Shown: positions 48,502-61,800, numbered from the stretch's first letter. The stretch: DNA of 64,000 nucleotides from Vibrio sp. SCSIO 43136 (GCF_023716565.1 NZ_CP071848.1:496001-560000), one strand, 5' to 3'. The notes: generated by a model not told the origin, from the sequence alone. Program-made: numbers and translations.

Positions 48502-49218
48502 ATGATCATCCCTAATTGGCCTGCTCCGAAAAATATCAAAGCGGTATCGTCGACCCGTGTTGGTGGGGTATCGACAGGTAAATACCACGGATTAAATGTC
48601 GGAGCGCATGTTGGGGATGATATCTGTTTGGTTGAGCGTAACCGACGGATTTTTGCTCGCCAAACTGGAATGCCATCGGCGCCCGTTTGGCTTAATCAAA
48701 CTCACTCCACCGACATTGTACGTGTGGAACAGCCATCTAAATCCGTGATAGATGCCGACGGTTCAATCACACGTACTCAAGGTGTGGTGTGCTGCGCAAT
48801 GACGGCGGACTGCTTGCCCGTGCTTGTTACCGACATTGAAGGTAGCCAAGTCGCCGCAGTTCATGCTGGTTGGCGAGGGTTAGCCAATGGCATTGTAGAA
48901 AATGCGTTGGCACAATTTGATAAGCCAGTCATGGCTTGGCTTGGTCCAGGCATTGGTCAAAGTGCGTTTGAAGTGGGAGATGACGTTGTCGAAGCTTTTG
49001 TCTCCCACGACACTAAAGCAATGACTGCCTTTACAGCCAAGAAAGATGGTAAATGGCTCGCAGATATGCCAAAGCTGGCCAAGCTGCGTTTAGCTGCTCA
49101 AGGTGTGGAGCACATTTACGATAGCGGGCTATGTACTTATCAAAATCCTACCCAGTTTTACTCTTATCGTCGTGATGGGGTGACCGGACGTTTAGCAAGT
49201 TTTATCTGGATCGACTAA
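48502..49218 (+). CDS. pgeF: Peptidoglycan editing factor PgeF / polyphenol oxidase-family YfiH
   Basis: A DUF152/laccase-domain protein. Members are reported to act as purine nucleoside phosphorylases or as an editing factor for peptidoglycan precursors. The 238-residue protein has metal-ligand motifs NQTHSTD (near 64), TADCLPVL (near 95) and VHAGWRGLANGI (near 117), with a C-terminal YSYRRD. It directly follows rluD and precedes clpB, as in E. coli. Confidence 0.93.
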   Translation: MIIPNWPAPKNIKAVSSTRVGGVSTGKYHGLNVGAHVGDDICLVERNRRIFARQTGMPSAPVWLNQTHSTDIVRVEQPSKSVIDADGSITRTQGVVCCAMTADCLPVLVTDIEGSQVAAVHAGWRGLANGIVENALAQFDKPVMAWLGPGIGQSAFEVGDDVVEAFVSHDTKAMTAFTAKKDGKWLADMPKLAKLRLAAQGVEHIYDSGLCTYQNPTQFYSYRRDGVTGRLASFIWID

Positions 49219-49231
49219 TTCACTTCAACAC

Positions 49232-49260
49232 CTTGAAAATCCTCTGACTCATAACCATCT
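49232..49260 (+). promoter_or_regulatory. Sigma-32 heat-shock promoter of clpB
   Basis: A -35 CTTGAAA (49232-49238) and a -10 ACCATCT (49254-49260) separated by 15 bp, close to the consensus CTTGAAA / CCCCATnT. The ATG of clpB is 43 bp past the -10. Confidence 0.75.
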
Positions 49261-49302
49261 TTGGAGCATAACGAATTCATCAGTTTGGCTCCGGAGGTAG
49301 AT

Positions 49303-51876
49303 ATGCGCCTGGATCGTTTTACCAGTAAATTTCAAGTTGCCATCTCTGACGCTCAGTCACTCGCGCTTGGGCGTGATCATCAGTACATCGAACCTGTGCA
49401 CCTAATGGTGTCTTTGCTTAATCAAGACGGCAGCACAATTCGTCCGCTTCTTACTACACTAGGGGTGGATGTTATCCAACTGCGCTCTAAGTTGAGCGAG
49501 ATGATGGACCGATTGCCTAAAGTCAGTGGCATTGGTGGTGATGTTCAGCTTTCCTCGGGCATGGGGACCTTGTTCAACATGTGTGACAAGGTGGCTCAAA
49601 AACGCCAAGATGCCTATATCTCCTCTGAAATCTTTTTATTAGCCGCTATTGAAGACCGTGGTCCATTAGGCCAGTTACTCAAGGAGTTTGGTCTGACCGA
49701 GAAAAAGGTCAGTGAGGCCATCGAAAAGATCCGTGGTGGTCAGAAAGTCGATGACCCAAATGCAGAAGATAAGCGCCAAGCGCTTGAAAAGTTCACTATC
49801 GACCTTACCGAACGCGCAGAGCAAGGCAAGCTCGATCCGGTTATCGGTCGAGACGATGAAATTCGACGAACCATCCAAGTATTGCAGCGCCGCACCAAAA
49901 ACAACCCAGTGATCATCGGTGAGCCTGGGGTGGGTAAGACCGCTATTGTTGAAGGACTTGCACAGCGCATCATCAATAATGAAGTGCCGGAAGGCTTACG
50001 TGGTCGCCGAGTCTTATCACTAGATATGGGCGCATTAGTGGCGGGTGCTAAATATAGAGGCGAGTTTGAAGAACGTCTTAAATCGGTATTGAACGAACTT
50101 TCGAAAGAAGAGGGGAACGTCATCCTCTTTATTGATGAAATACATACCATGGTAGGGGCCGGCAAAGGTGAAGGCTCAATGGATGCTGGCAACATGCTCA
50201 AGCCTGCGCTAGCTAGAGGTGAACTCCATTGCGTGGGGGCTACGACTCTGGATGAGTATCGTCAATATATAGAAAAGGACCCAGCGTTGGAGCGCCGCTT
50301 CCAGAAAGTACTGGTAGACGAGCCTAGTGTGGAAGATACCGTTGCAATTTTGCGTGGATTGAAAGAGCGCTACGAGCTACACCATCACGTAGAAATTACT
50401 GATCCAGCGATTGTTGCTGCTGCCAGTTTATCCCATCGTTATGTTTCTGACCGCCAGTTGCCGGATAAAGCCATCGACCTTATAGATGAAGCCGCATCGA
50501 GCATTCGTATGCAGATTGACTCCAAGCCAGAATCTCTCGATAAGCTCGATCGCAAAATCATCCAATTGAAGATAGAGCAACAAGCCTTAGTCAATGAGCA
50601 AGATGATGCCAGCTATAAACGTTTGAGTGCTTTAAACCTAGAGCTGTCGGAAAAAGAGCGTGACTACGCCGAGTTAGAAGAAATCTGGAAGGCGGAAAAA
50701 GCGGCGCTTTCGGGCACGCAGCATATTAAATCAGAGCTAGAACAGGCGCGCATGGATATGGATATCGCTCGAAGAGCGGGTGATCTTAATCGGATGTCTG
50801 AGTTGCAGTACGGTCGTATACCAGAACTAGAGAAGCAGTTAGACCTAGCGACACAAGCCGAAATGCAAGAGATGACACTGCTGCGCAACAAAGTGACTGA
50901 TAACGAAATTGCGGAAGTGTTATCAAAGCAAACGGGGATTCCTGTGTCTAAAATGCTGGAAGCGGAAAAAGAGAAGCTTCTACGTATGGAAGATGTGCTG
51001 CATAAACGAGTGATTGGTCAGACGGAAGCTGTAGAAGTGGTTGCCAACGCAATTCGCCGCAGTCGAGCTGGATTATCTGATCCCAATAAACCGATTGGCT
51101 CTTTCTTATTCTTAGGCCCTACGGGGGTGGGTAAAACGGAACTTTGCAAAACACTAGCTAAGTTTATGTTCGACAGTGAAGATGCCATGGTGCGTATCGA
51201 CATGTCAGAGTTTATGGAGAAACACTCAGTGGCTCGCTTGGTTGGAGCGCCTCCAGGTTATGTGGGTTACGAAGAGGGCGGCTACTTGACCGAAGCCGTC
51301 CGTCGTAAGCCATATTCTGTCATATTACTTGATGAGGTAGAGAAAGCGCATCCCGATGTATTCAATATTCTACTTCAAGTGCTGGATGATGGTCGCTTGA
51401 CTGACGGTCAGGGTCGAACAGTTGATTTTCGTAACAGTGTTGTGATTATGACGTCGAATTTGGGTTCTAGCCGAATTCAGGAAAACTTTGATGCATTAGA
51501 TTATGACGGAATCAAAGACAAGGTGATGGAAGTCGTAAACCAACATTTCCGTCCTGAGTTTTTAAACCGAGTCGATGAGAGTGTGGTGTTTCATCCTTTG
51601 GGTCGAGAACACATTAAGTCAATTGCTTCGATTCAGCTCGAACGCCTTGGTTCTCGCATGGCAGATAAAGGTTATGAGTTAGAAGTCTCCGATAAAGCGC
51701 TCGATTTAATAGCAAAAGTCGGTTTTGACCCGGTATATGGAGCAAGACCATTAAAACGAGCAATTCAACAAAGTGTTGAAAACCCGTTAGCGAAAGATAT
51801 TTTGGCGGGAAAAATCGTGCCAGAAAAGAAAGTTCAGCTCGTTGTGAGTAATGATAAAATCTTTGCACACCAGTAA
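49303..51876 (+). CDS. clpB: ATP-dependent disaggregase ClpB
   Basis: A hexameric AAA+ chaperone that, with DnaK, pulls apart aggregates after heat stress. I use ATG 49303 (857 residues, [11 protein letters not shown]), preceded by GGAGG; an upstream TTG in frame adds 14 non-homologous residues. The N-domain covers 1-145, AAA1 has Walker A GEPGVGKT (206-213), a coiled-coil middle domain lies at about 410-525, and AAA2 has GPTGVGKT (near 605). Length equals E. coli. Confidence 0.98.
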   Translation: MRLDRFTSKFQVAISDAQSLALGRDHQYIEPVHLMVSLLNQDGSTIRPLLTTLGVDVIQLRSKLSEMMDRLPKVSGIGGDVQLSSGMGTLFNMCDKVAQKRQDAYISSEIFLLAAIEDRGPLGQLLKEFGLTEKKVSEAIEKIRGGQKVDDPNAEDKRQALEKFTIDLTERAEQGKLDPVIGRDDEIRRTIQVLQRRTKNNPVIIGEPGVGKTAIVEGLAQRIINNEVPEGLRGRRVLSLDMGALVAGAKYRGEFEERLKSVLNELSKEEGNVILFIDEIHTMVGAGKGEGSMDAGNMLKPALARGELHCVGATTLDEYRQYIEKDPALERRFQKVLVDEPSVEDTVAILRGLKERYELHHHVEITDPAIVAAASLSHRYVSDRQLPDKAIDLIDEAASSIRMQIDSKPESLDKLDRKIIQLKIEQQALVNEQDDASYKRLSALNLELSEKERDYAELEEIWKAEKAALSGTQHIKSELEQARMDMDIARRAGDLNRMSELQYGRIPELEKQLDLATQAEMQEMTLLRNKVTDNEIAEVLSKQTGIPVSKMLEAEKEKLLRMEDVLHKRVIGQTEAVEVVANAIRRSRAGLSDPNKPIGSFLFLGPTGVGKTELCKTLAKFMFDSEDAMVRIDMSEFMEKHSVARLVGAPPGYVGYEEGGYLTEAVRRKPYSVILLDEVEKAHPDVFNILLQVLDDGRLTDGQGRTVDFRNSVVIMTSNLGSSRIQENFDALDYDGIKDKVMEVVNQHFRPEFLNRVDESVVFHPLGREHIKSIASIQLERLGSRMADKGYELEVSDKALDLIAKVGFDPVYGARPLKRAIQQSVENPLAKDILAGKIVPEKKVQLVVSNDKIFAHQ

Positions 51877-51884
51877 AACACCAT

Positions 51885-51911
51885 AAATAGGGGCATTTGC
51901 GCCCCTATTTT
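51885..51911 (+). terminator. Terminator of clpB
   Basis: Stem AAATAGGGGC / GCCCCTATTT with T run. Confidence 0.85.
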
Positions 51912-51973
51912 GTACAAATTGCTCTTTTGCTGACCACTTGGCTGTGAAAGGGCATTTTTTTTCAATTTTGCTA

Positions 51974-52118
51974 TTGCGCTCGATCCGAATCTCCCTATAA
52001 TGCGTCCTCGTTGTCACGGACAACAGCGGTTAGAAAAACTTGTTGACACGATAAGTTAACTCGCTAAAATGACCGTCCGCTTTGAGAAAGCTCTTAAAGC
52101 AAAGCTCTTTAACAATTT
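51974..52118 (+). promoter_or_regulatory. rRNA operon promoters P1, P2 and boxA
   Basis: P1 has a perfect -10 TATAAT (51996-52001) with a GC-rich discriminator (GCGTCC) and a poor -35 (TTGCGC, 16-bp spacer). P2 has a perfect -35 TTGACA (52043-52048) and -10 TAAAAT (52065-52070), spacer 16. BoxA-like GCTCTTTAACAATTT (52104-52118) follows for antitermination. The GC-rich discriminator is typical of stringently controlled promoters. Confidence 0.8.
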
Positions 52119-52285
52119 AAACCTATCAATCTGTGTGGGCACTCGTTGATGATAATCAAAATAGATACTTCGGTATCAACAATGATTTCAATGAACAGAG
52201 TGACCAATTCGAATCGAAAGATTCGGCACAGTCAATTCAAACATTACTATGTAATGTTCAGTATTCATTGAGTCGACAAAATCTT

Positions 52286-53837
<1,552 letters not shown>

Positions 53838-53927
53838 TACGAAAGATTAGCTTTGATTAGTGTCCACACAGATTGATTAGGTTTAGAAAGTAAAGAGACT
53901 TACTCAGTGCTTTGCACTTAGTAACGG

Positions 53928-54004
53928 GGGTCTGTAGCTCAGCTGGTTAGAGCGCTCGCCTGATAAGCGGGAGGTCGGTGGTTCAAGTCCACTCAGACCC
54001 ACCA
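53928..54004 (+). tRNA. tRNA-Ile(GAT)
   Basis: A 77-nt cloverleaf GGGTCTGTAGCTC ... CAGACCCACCA with anticodon GAT (CTGATAAG) and encoded CCA. It lies in the 16S-23S spacer, paired with tRNA-Ala. Confidence 0.97.
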
Positions 54005-54096
54005 AATCTTTCCGTCTGCGGCGTCAACAAGCTCGTTGTGTACTAGTGTACACGGCCTCACTTGTTTCCTTGCATACGAAAAGATTACCCAACGAT

Positions 54097-54172
54097 GGGG
54101 CTATAGCTCAGCTGGGAGAGCGCCTGCCTTGCACGCAGGAGGTCTGCGGTTCGATCCCGCATAGCTCCACCA
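54097..54172 (+). tRNA. tRNA-Ala(TGC)
   Basis: A 76-nt cloverleaf GGGGCTATAGCTC ... ATAGCTCCACCA with anticodon TGC (CTTGCACG) and encoded CCA. The spacer between it and tRNA-Ile (54005-54090) is an imperfect long hairpin. Confidence 0.97.
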
Positions 54173-54484
54173 TCTTTAAGGGTTTTTAACTCAAGAATCT
54201 TTAAAAATGGTGATTATCTTCGCTATCTATTAGCAGAGATGCACATTGCTCTTTAACAATTTGGAAAGCTGACGAATAACAACAATCCCCATATCTTTTA
54301 GATATGCGTTGTTATTCAAATTAAAAGTTCTCAAATCCTATATCTCTTAGAGATGTAGGTACCAACACACATTTAAGTGTTCTTGGAAATTTGAGTCCGG
54401 CAAAATCGAATGTTATCTCGCTCATTCAATAATGAGATAACGAACCTTGGTTGTTTGAACATACGAAACCTCTTGGGGTTGTAT
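54173..54484 (+). promoter_or_regulatory. 16S-23S spacer, distal part with boxA
   Basis: The 312 bp after tRNA-Ala hold TGCTCTTTAACAATTTGG (54248-54265), the second boxA antitermination signal, and several short inverted words. Just before 23S, ACCTCTTGGGGTTGTATGG pairs with CCATACAACACCCAAGGGGT after 23S to form its processing stem. No gene. Confidence 0.75.
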
Positions 54485-57374
<2,890 letters not shown>

Positions 57375-57426
57375 ACAACACCCAAGGGGTTTTGATGGAC
57401 TCAAAGCTAAGAACGAATTGAATGTG

Positions 57427-57545
57427 TAGAGACGGTAAACGGCGAGCGGCTAAGGGCCGACGGCGTGAGAACAAAGAACAGCTTTCCAGATGATTATCGC
57501 TAGACTCCGTTGGCCGAATGCCGATGGCCGTTTACCGATAAACAG
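57427..57545. repeat. Dispersed GGTAAACGG-type inverted repeat, copy 4, inside the rRNA operon
   Basis: Left arm GACGGTAAACGGCGAGCGGC, then TAAGGGCCGACGGCGT. Right arm, opposite sense, ACTCCGTTGGCCGAATGCC, then GATGGCCGTTTACCG. The arms match over about 35 bp and face each other across about 45 bp, which includes GAACAAAGAACAGCTTTCC, a segment that looks like the normal Vibrio 23S-5S spacer. It lies between 23S and 5S and is transcribed with them. Confidence 0.78.
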
Positions 57546-57549
57546 AATT

Positions 57550-57669
57550 TGCTTGGCGACCATAGCATTGTGGACCCACCTGATTTCCATGCCGAACTCA
57601 GAAGTGAAACGCAATAGCGCCGATGGTAGTGTGGGGCTTCCCCATGTGAGAGTAGGACATCGCCAGGCT
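57550..57669 (+). rRNA. rrf: 5S ribosomal RNA
   Basis: TGCTTGGCGACCATAGC ... CATCGCCAGGCT, 120 nt, with the standard conserved CCGAACTCAGAAGTGAAACG. The distance to 23S (175 bp) is longer than usual because of the inserted repeat. Confidence 0.96.
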
Positions 57670-57677
57670 TTGAACAC

Positions 57678-57779
57678 AAATTGCTGCTGTAGCTTGCATC
57701 TTTTGATTCTGCGATGCTCATGTACATACGTACATTGCGCTTCTCAAATCAAAATCTGACGGCGCTACAACAACAATTT
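57678..57779 (+). other. Long imperfect hairpin between 5S and tRNA-Asp
   Basis: AAATTGCTGCTGTAGC (57678-57693) and GCTACAACAACAATTT (57764-57779) pair at 14 of 16 positions. Inner words TCTTTTGATT / AATCAAAATC and TGTACATACGTACA extend the fold. It is likely a processing stem that separates 5S from the tRNAs. Confidence 0.6.
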
Positions 57780-57831
57780 GAAGTCCAAAGCATTTTAGAT
57801 TAGTAAGACTTTGGATGTAACAGTTTAGTGC

Positions 57832-57908
57832 GGAGTGGTAGTTCAGTTGGTTAGAATACCGGCCTGTCACGCCGGGGGTCGCGGGTTCGAGTCCCGTCCA
57901 CTCCGCCA
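57832..57908 (+). tRNA. tRNA-Asp(GTC)
   Basis: A 77-nt cloverleaf GGAGTGGTAGTTC ... CCACTCCGCCA with anticodon GTC (CTGTCAC) and encoded CCA, distal to 5S in the rRNA operon. Confidence 0.97.
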
Positions 57909-57944
57909 CTTATTTAGACAAAGTTAAGTCTTTAAAACAACTAC

Positions 57945-58021
<77 letters not shown>

Positions 58022-58029
58022 TACACGAA

Positions 58030-58056
58030 AGCCTCGTCGAAAGACGAGGCTTTTTT
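58030..58056 (+). terminator. Terminator of the rRNA operon
   Basis: Stem AGCCTCGTC / GACGAGGCT with a GAAA tetraloop and six T, ten bases after tRNA-Trp. No terminator is seen between 5S and the tRNAs. Confidence 0.9.
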
Positions 58057-58094
58057 GCGTTTGTAGCCTCAGCAAGTTGCTGGGGCTTTTGTGT

Positions 58095-58240
58095 ATTCGG
58101 TAGGCGGTAAACGGACGCTGGCGCTATCGGAAGAACCATAAACGCAGCGTTTAAAGAAGTAGATGAGTTGAACTACAATTCTTTACAAGATATACCCGTT
58201 AGCCGCTTACCGTTAACGCAGTGTCCATTTACCGATAATA
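58095..58240. repeat. Dispersed GGTAAACGG-type inverted repeat, copy 5
   Basis: Left arm CGGTAGGCGGTAAACGGACG then CTGGCGCTATCGG. Right arm, opposite sense, CGTTAGCCGCTTACCGTTAA then CGCAGTGTCCATTTACCG. About 65 bp lie between. The right arm ends about 14 bp before the DUF1904 start codon, so it makes up the 5' leader of that gene. Confidence 0.75.
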
Positions 58241-58251
58241 ATGAGGTCCTC

Positions 58252-58584
58252 ATGCCACACCTACGTATCCGAGCTGTTGAAGCAGAGCTTGTTCAGCCGC
58301 TATCTAAAACGCTTATCGATGATCTACAGCCTTTAATGGACTGTCCACGTGAAGACTTTACTATCGAGTCTGTCCATACCTCTTTTTTCCACGAAGGCGA
58401 AGCAAGTGCGGCATACCCATTTGTAGAAGTTCTTTGGTTTGACCGTGGTCAAGAGGTTCAAGGTCAAGTCGCTCAAGTGATCACTGAGCAAGTACGTGGT
58501 GTGAAGGGTAAAGATATCGACGTTGCAGTTATCTTTACAGCCCTTACTCCAGCGGCTTACTATGATAATGGTGAACACTATTAA
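58252..58584 (+). CDS. DUF1904 family protein
   Basis: The 110-residue protein starts MPHLRIRAVEAELVQPLS with TGAGGT before ATG 58252. The N-terminal strand after the initial Met-Pro and the FVEVLWFDRGQEVQ strand recall the tautomerase (MIF) fold, which is how I read DUF1904. A catalytic Pro1 is possible if Met is removed. Function unknown. A longer frame from 58168 runs through the repeat and is not real. mepA follows 12 bp on. Confidence 0.8.
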   Translation: MPHLRIRAVEAELVQPLSKTLIDDLQPLMDCPREDFTIESVHTSFFHEGEASAAYPFVEVLWFDRGQEVQGQVAQVITEQVRGVKGKDIDVAVIFTALTPAAYYDNGEHY

Positions 58585-58596
58585 TAAAAGGCAACG

Positions 58597-59445
58597 ATGA
58601 TGAGGTTATGGATTCTAACGATCAGTTTAGTACTTTCAGCCTCATCCTTTGCTACCTCGTGGGAGCAATTCTCTGCTCCCACCTTAAATCCTACTCAAGC
58701 TTTTGGCAGTTATGCCAATGGCTGTCTCGATGGCGCAGCAGCGTTGCCTTTACAAGGGCATGGCTACCAAGTTCTGCGTAGCAATACAGGGCGATATTAT
58801 GGCCATCCTTCAACAATTTCCTTTATTGAACATTTGGCTACGCTAGCAGCAACTAAGCTCGATACTCGCATTTTGATTGGTGACATCTCCCTACCAAGAG
58901 GTGGGCGTTTTTCTTCAGGTCATTCGAGCCACCAAATAGGTTTAGACGTCGATATTTGGCTAAAACTGGCAGATGCCCCCTTAACGATGACAGAGCTCAA
59001 TGCACCAAATCCATACAGTGTAGTCGATCTTAAAAACTATAAAATGGTCGACACCCGCTGGGATGAGCGGCATTTTGGTTTGATCCGTTATGCTGCGATG
59101 CAGCAATCGGTAGCACGGATTTTTGTTCACCCAGTGATTAAACAAAAGCTATGTGACAGTGAAGTCGATCAATCAGAGCAGCGTCGATGGCTAAGGAAAG
59201 TGCGTCCTTGGTGGGGTCATCACTACCATTTTCACGTTCGTTTGAAGTGCCCCAAAGATAGCCCAAACTGCCGTAATCAAAACCCGCCACCCAAGGGTGA
59301 TGGATGCGGCAGTGAATTAGCGAGTTGGAAACCGACTCCTAAGCCAGCGACACCAGTCAAAGTAGATAACAACAAAAAAGCTCAAGTTAAGAAAACCAAA
59401 AAGGTTTTGCCTAAGCAATGCGTTAATTTACTTGCGCAAAAATAA
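58597..59445 (+). CDS. mepA: Penicillin-insensitive murein endopeptidase MepA
   Basis: A periplasmic zinc peptidase of the LAS family that cuts D-Ala-mDAP cross-links in peptidoglycan. The 282-residue precursor has a signal peptide ending ASSFAT. Zinc ligand motifs are visible: SSGHSSHQIGLDVDIW (near 106-121) and WWGHHYHFHVRL (near 207). Conserved cysteines (CLDGA, KLCDSE, CPKDSPNC, GDGCG) would form disulfides. The C-terminal tail is Lys-rich. Start could be ATG 58597 or 58600. It is probably in one unit with the DUF1904 gene. Confidence 0.95.
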   Translation: MMRLWILTISLVLSASSFATSWEQFSAPTLNPTQAFGSYANGCLDGAAALPLQGHGYQVLRSNTGRYYGHPSTISFIEHLATLAATKLDTRILIGDISLPRGGRFSSGHSSHQIGLDVDIWLKLADAPLTMTELNAPNPYSVVDLKNYKMVDTRWDERHFGLIRYAAMQQSVARIFVHPVIKQKLCDSEVDQSEQRRWLRKVRPWWGHHYHFHVRLKCPKDSPNCRNQNPPPKGDGCGSELASWKPTPKPATPVKVDNNKKAQVKKTKKVLPKQCVNLLAQK

Positions 59446-59489
59446 CCAGTTACCATGTGTAAAGCATGGCGTGCGGAAACCGTCTCTTT

Positions 59490-59505
59490 TGTGATACATG
59501 TCAAA
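59490..59505 (+). promoter_or_regulatory. Possible CRP-like site
   Basis: TGTGATACATGTCAAA has a perfect left half and an altered right half (TCAAA). It lies 111 bp before the next gene start. A weak call. Confidence 0.3.
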
Positions 59506-59615
59506 TGCTATAGATCGGCTACAGTTAAGTCAGTGGCTGGTTACTGTGAACAGTGATCAGAGTTGATGAAGATGGCTAGCTTGATATCCATCGGATGCGA
59601 ATCAAGGATAAGACC

Positions 59616-59924
59616 ATGACAATGATATGTGCCAAGGAGTTTTCAGGGTGGCTGTTACAACGGTTTAGCAGTGAATCGGGTGCAATTACCATGACTCGAC
59701 AAGATATAATCCAACTGACAGGGCGACTTCGCCTCGACCCAAACTTTATCAACGATGTACATTACGAGCTAATGCAGCATGAGATGGCGTTTGTTACCGA
59801 TACTACTCGTGAAAACTACTATCTGGTGCCAGTTAAAAAGGCCGCCAACTGGCGAGAGCGATTGGAGTATCAGTTTGAGAAAGAGATGTACTGCAATATC
59901 TACCCAATCGAAAAGTCAGGTTAA
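59616..59924 (+). CDS. Small cytoplasmic protein of unknown function
   Basis: The 102-residue product from ATG 59616 (MTMICAKEFSGWLLQRFS) has AAGGA seven bases upstream; an in-frame start at 59595 is an alternative. The middle (MTRQDIIQLTGRLRLDPNFINDVHYELMQHEMAFV) reads like a winged-helix fold and the C-terminus (WRERLEYQFEKEMYCNIYPIE) is helical. No signal or membrane segment. I do not recognise the family. It has its own terminator and is monocistronic. Confidence 0.7.
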   Translation: MTMICAKEFSGWLLQRFSSESGAITMTRQDIIQLTGRLRLDPNFINDVHYELMQHEMAFVTDTTRENYYLVPVKKAANWRERLEYQFEKEMYCNIYPIEKSG

Positions 59925-59960
59925 AAAAAAGCTCAACTTAATACAAGTTGAGCTTTTTTA
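59923..59960. terminator. Bidirectional terminator after the small protein and yfhL
   Basis: Stem AAGCTCAACTT / AAGTTGAGCTT with A and T runs, shared by the convergent genes. Confidence 0.87.
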
Positions 59961-59961
59961 T

Positions 59962-60216
59962 TTAGGCTAGGCCTTGGATTATCACAAACTTCTCTAGGAG
60001 CTGTTCATCGGTCTCCACGTGATCAGGGTCCGTGATAATGCACTTTGTAATCGGGCATACTGATTGGCACGTTGGCTTCTCGTAGTGGCCTTTACACTCT
60101 GTACATAGTGCTGGGTCAATCTCATAGATTTCCTCACCCATGCTGATGGCCTCGTTTGGACATTCAGGCTCACACATGTCGCAGTTAATGCAATTGCTTT
60201 TAATCAGTAATGCCAT
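59962..60216 (-). CDS. yfhL: 4Fe-4S ferredoxin YfhL
   Basis: An electron carrier with two 4Fe-4S clusters. The 84-residue protein starts MALLIKSNCINCDMCEPECPN, with two Cys sets (CINCDMCEPEC and CTECKGHYEKPTCQSVC) and the insertion between cluster ligands typical of the Alvin (Allochromatium-type) ferredoxins. It begins two bases after the trhP stop, so they are co-transcribed; this suggests it supplies electrons to, or helps mature, TrhP. Confidence 0.94.
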   Translation of the reverse strand: MALLIKSNCINCDMCEPECPNEAISMGEEIYEIDPALCTECKGHYEKPTCQSVCPITKCIITDPDHVETDEQLLEKFVIIQGLA

Positions 60217-60218
60217 GG

Positions 60219-61619
60219 TTATTTGCCAGTTGGGTTACGGGTATCCTCACCTGTGCTTAGGTTACGCATCAGCAGTGCGTAATCAAGTTCCACGTCCTGT
60301 GGTACTGGGATAAATACAAAGTGACCGTTGCCTTTGGCATCATCGATAACTTCAGACTTACGGTTTTCCATACTCTCAAGGTTAAAGATAACATTGCCCT
60401 GTGGTGTCATTAGCTCAAGGCTATCACCAACAACAAATTTGTTTTTCACTTCAACTTCAGCAAGATCACCACGGCGTTTACCCGTGAACTCACCAACAAA
60501 TTGCTGAGAGTCAGAAACCGAGTAACCGTAATCGTAGTTCTGGTAAGCATCATGAGTATGACGACGCAGGAAGCCTTCGGTGTAACCACGGTGAGCAAGG
60601 CTCTCAAGAGTAGTCATTAGGCTCTCATCGAATGGTTTACCAGCAACAGCATCGTCGATGGCTTTACGGTAAACCTGAGCAGTACGAGCACAGTAGTAGA
60701 ATGACTTAGTACGGCCTTCGATCTTCAGTGAGTGAACACCCATCTTAGTTAGGCGCTCTACGTGTTGGATAGCGCGAAGGTCTTTCGAGTTCATGATGTA
60801 AGTACCATGCTCGTCTTCAAATGCTGCCATTTTTTCATCTGGGCGGTGGCTTTCAGAAAGCAGCACTACTTCGTCGGTTGGCTTACCGCGACCAATGGTG
60901 GTTTCTGGACGCTCGTCCTGCACTTCTACCGCTTGAGCTTCATTCGGGTCGAATGCTTCAACGATATCACCAGTCTCGTTCTCTTTACCTTGCTCTACTT
61001 TGTATTCCCAACGGCAAGCGTTAGTACAAGTGCCTTGGTTTGGGTCACGTTTGTTGATGTAACCAGACAGTAGGCAGCGACCAGAATAAGCCATGCAAAG
61101 TGCGCCGTGAACGAAGACTTCTAGTTCCGTTTCTGGGCAGTGTTCGCGGATCTCTTCAATTTCTTCTAGAGAAAGTTCGCGAGATACGATGACACGCTCA
61201 ACACCGTTTGCGGCCCAGAATTTTACCGTTGCCCAGTTAACTGCGTTAGCTTGTACAGATAGGTGGATTGGCATTTCAGGGAAGGCTTCACGAACCATCA
61301 TGATTAGACCTGGATCAGACATGATCAGGGCATCAGGACCCATTTCTACCACAGGCTTAAGGTCACGAATGAAAGTCTTAAGCTTTGAGTTATGCGGTTG
61401 AATGTTACATACCACGTAAAGCTTCTTACCTTGAGCGTGAGCTTCATCGATACCGATTTTTAGGTTTTCGTGGTTGAACTCATTGTTACGAACACGAAGG
61501 CTGTAACGTGGTTGGCCTGCGTAAACAGCATCTGCGCCGTAGGCGAATGCATAACGCATGTTTTTCAGGCTGCCTGCCGGTGACAGTAGCTCTGGTACAA
61601 ATGGGGTATTAGTTGTCAT
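60219..61619 (-). CDS. trhP: tRNA 5-hydroxyuridine synthesis protein TrhP (peptidase U32 family)
   Basis: In E. coli this protein (YegQ) makes 5-hydroxyuridine at position 34 of several tRNAs, using prephenate. The 466-residue protein starts PELLSPAGSLKNMRYAFAYGADAVYAG and has the U32 Cys set (ALCMAYSGRCLLSGY, then CTNACRWEY) that binds an iron-sulphur cluster, plus LKIEGRTKSFYYCA near 297. A C-terminal beta domain follows. There is no sign of real peptidase function. It forms a tight operon with yfhL. Confidence 0.93.
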   Translation of the reverse strand: MTTNTPFVPELLSPAGSLKNMRYAFAYGADAVYAGQPRYSLRVRNNEFNHENLKIGIDEAHAQGKKLYVVCNIQPHNSKLKTFIRDLKPVVEMGPDALIMSDPGLIMMVREAFPEMPIHLSVQANAVNWATVKFWAANGVERVIVSRELSLEEIEEIREHCPETELEVFVHGALCMAYSGRCLLSGYINKRDPNQGTCTNACRWEYKVEQGKENETGDIVEAFDPNEAQAVEVQDERPETTIGRGKPTDEVVLLSESHRPDEKMAAFEDEHGTYIMNSKDLRAIQHVERLTKMGVHSLKIEGRTKSFYYCARTAQVYRKAIDDAVAGKPFDESLMTTLESLAHRGYTEGFLRRHTHDAYQNYDYGYSVSDSQQFVGEFTGKRRGDLAEVEVKNKFVVGDSLELMTPQGNVIFNLESMENRKSEVIDDAKGNGHFVFIPVPQDVELDYALLMRNLSTGEDTRNPTGK

Positions 61620-61730
61620 TGCTTCTTCTCTAAATCTGATCTCAAGTCAGTCCGGATCCACCTAATGGATGCGGGGCGAGGATTTTACGCCATATATGAG
61701 TAAGAATAAAGCAAAGTAGAACTTTCAGTG

Positions 61731-61768
61731 AATCGGGAAAGGGGAAAAGGTAAAAGGGAAAGGGGGGA
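61731..61768. repeat. Dispersed GGTAAACGG-type repeat, copy 6 (degenerate)
   Basis: AATCGGGAAAGGGGAAAAGG then TAAAAGGGAAAGGGGGG. Words resemble the GGGAAACGG form of the family but have lost the CGG ends. No facing arm is seen. Confidence 0.45.
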
Positions 61769-61769
61769 T

Positions 61770-61800
61770 TAAAAAGAGCGGCTAGGGTAGCCGCTCTTGA
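61770..61800 (-). terminator. Terminator of rdgC
   Basis: Perfect 11-bp stem AAGAGCGGCTA / TAGCCGCTCTT; on the minus strand it is followed by U-rich sequence. Confidence 0.85.

Noticed and set aside
49261..49302. TTG start giving ClpB 14 extra residues
   Set aside because: ATG 49303 has GGAGG at good spacing and yields exactly the E. coli length; the TTG would sit directly after the -10 element.
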